Position numbers and translations under genes: made by a program
In this document: positions 31,793 to 34,151 of the stretch, piece after piece
Layout of the letters: every line of letters begins with the position of its first letter
Position numbering within the stretch: position 1 is the first letter of the stretch
Notes under the pieces: model-generated
The model's database searches: none
What the model saw: the letters and a program-made list of their open reading frames with translations, nothing else
Told to the model about the DNA's origin: nothing
NCBI GenBank assembly: GCA_029975765.1
Contig: JARKOK010000046.1
Coordinates: forward strand, 1 to 34,151
Reading direction: 5' to 3'
From: Aggregatilineales bacterium
GTDB taxonomy: Bacteria; Chloroflexota; Anaerolineae; Aggregatilineales; Phototrophicaceae
Length of the DNA stretch: 34,151 bases

Positions 31793-33427
31793 ATGACACA
31801 GAACGAGCGACCCAACTGGCTGACCGGCGCGGGCGTAGGGGCGCTGCTGATGGCGGCGCTGCTGGCCGTCCTGTACGCGGCGGCGCAGATCATCGGAACA
31901 CCGTTCGCTCCCTTCGATCTGTTTGACGGGCTGGCGCGGGTGCTGCCGGGCAGCGTGATTCGTTTCGGCATTGATGCCATCGTCAGCATCATCGCGGCGC
32001 TCAATCTGGAAGACACCTCGCGTTCGGCCAAGACCGCCGAACATATCCTGGCGCTGCTGCAATTTATGGTCATCGGCGCGGCAGCGGGGGCAGTCTTCTT
32101 CGCGGCGCTGCGGCGGCAGGCCGTTCCCGTGCCGCGCTGGCCGGGGTTGGTGCTGGGCGCGCTGCTGGGGCTGCCGCTGGCGACGCTGAGCGCCGCCATC
32201 AACACCGCCGCCACCGCGCTGCCGCTGCTGGGCGCAGCCTGGATCGTCGCAGTCTTTCTGGCGTGGGGCGCGGCGCTGGTCGTGGTTTACAACCGGCTGG
32301 CGGCGCTGCCGGCGGCGGACGAACTGCCCCCCGCATCCGCCCACACGCTCAACCGGCGGCAGTTTCTCGTCCGGCTGGGCGGCGCGACCGCCACGATAAC
32401 GGTCGTCGGGGCCGGCGTGGGCGCGCTGCTGGGGAACGCACCAGAGTCACAGGCTGCCGCCGAGGGCGAAGCCGCGCCGCTGGCGTGGTCGGACAGCAAC
32501 CCGCTGCCCAACGCCAGCGCCGCCGTCGCGCCGGCCCCCGGCACGCGGGCGGAACTGACCCCCGTGAGCCGCCACTACCGGATTGATATTAACTCGCTGC
32601 CGCCGGTCGTGCGCGAGGAGGACTGGACGCTGAGCGTGTTCGGGCAGGTCGAGAACCCGCTGGAACTCACGCTGGCGGAACTGCGCGCGAACTACGAGCC
32701 GGTTGACCAGTTCATCACCCTGTCGTGTATCTCTAACCCCATCGGCGGCGACCTGATCGGCACGCAGCGGTGGACAGGTGTGCCGCTGAAACGCCTGATC
32801 GAGCAGGTTAAACCGACGATCAACGGCGGCTATGTCCGCATCCGCACGGCGGACAGCTTTCATGAAGTGGTGCCGCTCAACCATGTGTTAAACGACGAAC
32901 GTATCATGCTGGCGTATGACTGGGACGGCCTGCCGCTGACGATCGGGCACGGCTTCCCGCTGCGCATTTATATTCCCGACCTGTACGGCATGAAACAACC
33001 CAAGTGGATCGTCAGCCTCGAAATTCATGAGGAATATGAAGAAGGTTACTGGGTGCGGCGCAACTGGGATGAAGCCGCCCTGGTGCGTTCGACGGCGGTG
33101 ATTGACACGGTGGCCGCCGACAGCAGCATCCAGCAGGGCGAGCAGCGCCTTGTGCCGGTGGGCGGCATCGCCTATGCCGGGGCGCGCGGCATCTCGCGGG
33201 TGGAAGTGAAGGTAGATGAAGGCGGCGACTGGCAGCCGGCGCAGCTTCGCACGCCGCTGTCAGATACGACGTGGGTGATCTGGCGCTACGACTGGCCGTT
33301 TACGCCGGGGCAGCACACCTTTTACGTGCGCTGCGTGGACGGCAACGGTGTGGCGCAAACCGAGCGCGTGAGCGATACGTTCCCCAGCGGCGCGACGGGT
33401 TATCACAGCCGGCGGCAAAACCTGTAA
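31793..33427 (+). CDS. Membrane-fused YedY/sulfite-oxidase-like molybdopterin oxidoreductase
   Basis: A 544-residue protein combining a membrane domain with a molybdenum enzyme. Residues 1-170 hold about five hydrophobic helices (GALLMAALLAVLYAAAQIIG; FMVIGAAAGAVFFAAL; GLVLGALLGLPLATLSAAIN; AAWIVAVFLAWGAALVVVYN). Then comes NRRQFLVRLGG (186-196) with a hydrophobic stretch, an internal twin-arginine-like signal, and the oxidoreductase domain (about 255-440) with the presumed Mo-binding Cys312 in ITLSCISNPIGGD, GTQRWTGVPLKRLI and IGHGFPLRIYIPDLYGMKQP. The last 100 residues are the Ig-like Mo-co dimerisation domain. GAGGTG is 6-11 bases before the ATG. It resembles annotated 'molybdopterin-dependent oxidoreductase' proteins of Chloroflexota. 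The substrate (sulfite, methionine sulfoxide or other) is unknown. Confidence 0.87.
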   Translation: MTQNERPNWLTGAGVGALLMAALLAVLYAAAQIIGTPFAPFDLFDGLARVLPGSVIRFGIDAIVSIIAALNLEDTSRSAKTAEHILALLQFMVIGAAAGAVFFAALRRQAVPVPRWPGLVLGALLGLPLATLSAAINTAATALPLLGAAWIVAVFLAWGAALVVVYNRLAALPAADELPPASAHTLNRRQFLVRLGGATATITVVGAGVGALLGNAPESQAAAEGEAAPLAWSDSNPLPNASAAVAPAPGTRAELTPVSRHYRIDINSLPPVVREEDWTLSVFGQVENPLELTLAELRANYEPVDQFITLSCISNPIGGDLIGTQRWTGVPLKRLIEQVKPTINGGYVRIRTADSFHEVVPLNHVLNDERIMLAYDWDGLPLTIGHGFPLRIYIPDLYGMKQPKWIVSLEIHEEYEEGYWVRRNWDEAALVRSTAVIDTVAADSSIQQGEQRLVPVGGIAYAGARGISRVEVKVDEGGDWQPAQLRTPLSDTTWVIWRYDWPFTPGQHTFYVRCVDGNGVAQTERVSDTFPSGATGYHSRRQNL

Positions 33428-33448
33428 GAACCTGGCCGGCCTATCTCT

Positions 33449-33480
33449 GTGAGGGCGAAAATTTCGCTCTCACTTCATTT
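33449..33480 (+). terminator. Intrinsic-terminator-like hairpin after the molybdoenzyme gene
   Basis: GTGAGGGCGAAA (33449-33460) pairs with TTTCGCTCTCAC (33462-33473) with one mismatch; TTCATTTT follows, an interrupted T-rich tail. Confidence 0.65.
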
Positions 33481-33627
33481 TCCCCCGGCTACGAACCCCT
33501 TTTTTAAGAAAAAGGCGGTGGAATCGGCGTTCCTGACGATTCCCTATGCGTTTTGTCGGCGTTCTCTCCACGTTTATCCGGTATGGTGCAGCTATCAATA
33601 CGGATGTAATCACAGGGAGAGATGCTC

Positions 33628-34151
33628 ATGTTCAGGAAAGCCGTCGCACTGGTTCTGCTGCTGGCGGTCGCCAGCCTCGGTGTACTGGCCGTTTCGGCGC
33701 AGCAGGATACGACCCCCATGAAAGTAGAAGTGGCGGAAGATGGCAACCGCTTCATCTTCTCGCAGGAACGGCTGTTTGAAGACGGGATGCCGCAGTACGG
33801 CTCCGCTTTTGTCACCCAGGGTTTCATCTACCCGGAAGGCACGCTGAACGGCGGCAACGGCGTGATGCCGGATGGCAGCCCGGAATTCCCCGATCTGGTG
33901 ATGGGTGAATGGACGTGTTACGGCTGGATGATCGGCGATGGCGCGCATACCACGACCGGCATCTGGGTGGTTTCGACGCAGGTGTACCAGTTTAATGAAG
34001 CGCACGGCGGCGACATGATCATCACCGATGGCTTCGAACTGGTGGACTTCGACGTGCCGCTGTCCCGCTCCATCACCGGCGGCACCGGCAGCTATACCGC
34101 CGTCAAGGGCGAACAAATCCAGACCCTCATGGGCTTCACCGAAACGATGGG
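33628..34151 (+). CDS. Secreted allene-oxide-cyclase/dirigent-barrel-like protein (cut by window end)
   Basis: The first 174 residues of a protein running off the window. A signal peptide (MFRKAVALVLLLAVASLGVL, cleavage after VSA) leads to a beta-rich domain. GSAFVTQGFIYPEGTLNGGN, GEWTCYGWMIGDG and ITGGTGSYTAVKGEQIQTLM resemble the strands and the Gly-rich hairpin of AOC-barrel proteins, which occur as secreted bacterial proteins of unclear role. GGGAGAG lies 7-13 bases before ATG 33628; ATG 33622 in the same frame is too close to it. Family call is by eye and moderately certain. Confidence 0.7.
   Translation, partial: MFRKAVALVLLLAVASLGVLAVSAQQDTTPMKVEVAEDGNRFIFSQERLFEDGMPQYGSAFVTQGFIYPEGTLNGGNGVMPDGSPEFPDLVMGEWTCYGWMIGDGAHTTTGIWVVSTQVYQFNEAHGGDMIITDGFELVDFDVPLSRSITGGTGSYTAVKGEQIQTLMGFTETM

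Overview
The window reads as a chromosomal segment of a Chloroflexota (Anaerolineae-like) bacterium. The taxonomic call is an inference. It rests on secreted proteins with plain Ala-X-Ala signal peptides, Pro/Thr-rich 'TPTATP' linkers, a giant TIR/WD40 protein, a DICT-domain protein, fasciclin/DUF4397 and VCBS-like proteins, and two carbohydrate ABC operons. No rRNA, tRNA, CRISPR array or intact insertion sequence is visible.

Layout. (1) 1-2020: the 5' part of clpB on the minus strand, then a poorly coding stretch with a palindromic repeat, two doubtful mini-ORFs and a decayed fragment joining a polymorphic-toxin-like piece to a formylglycine-generating-enzyme-like tail. (2) 2100-8540: a plus-strand sugar operon: RpiR regulator, substrate-binding protein, two MalF/MalG-type permeases, class II ketose-bisphosphate aldolase, and a sugar kinase of the ADP-dependent PFK/glucokinase family. 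Uptake, phosphorylation and aldol cleavage would thus be encoded together; the sugar is unknown. (3) 8627-17391: a 'receptor' island: a single-TM protein with six FG-GAP/VCBS-like repeats and an XRE-STAND-TPR regulator on the minus strand, then, divergently, a 1518-residue TIR-TM-WD40 (14+8 blades)-PPC-like protein. Charge around the TM segments suggests N-terminal parts inside and repeats outside the cell. (4) 17690-23790: a second sugar operon: LacI regulator with a large inverted repeat at its own promoter, binding protein, two permeases, FAD-dependent oxidoreductase. Neither ABC operon encodes its ATPase here, so a shared MsmK-type ATPase elsewhere is likely. (5) 24160-26050: a GlsB/YeaQ-type membrane protein, two adjacent cyclic-di-AMP receptor paralogues (minus), and divergent from them a DICT-domain protein. 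(6) 26150-34151: envelope and secreted functions: dihaem cytochrome c, a membrane protein of unknown function, a DUF4397-fasciclin protein, a four-TM protein with an M19 dipeptidase, a membrane-fused YedY/sulfite-oxidase-like molybdoenzyme, and the start of a secreted allene-oxide-cyclase-barrel-like protein cut by the window end.

Most notable signals: strong perfect hairpins directly after both binding-protein genes; clean operator candidates at both sugar regulators; the divergent STAND/TIR pair with a palindrome upstream of the TIR gene; and the tandem, unequally diverged c-di-AMP receptors next to a DICT sensor. All functional statements come from reading motifs by eye; no database search was run.
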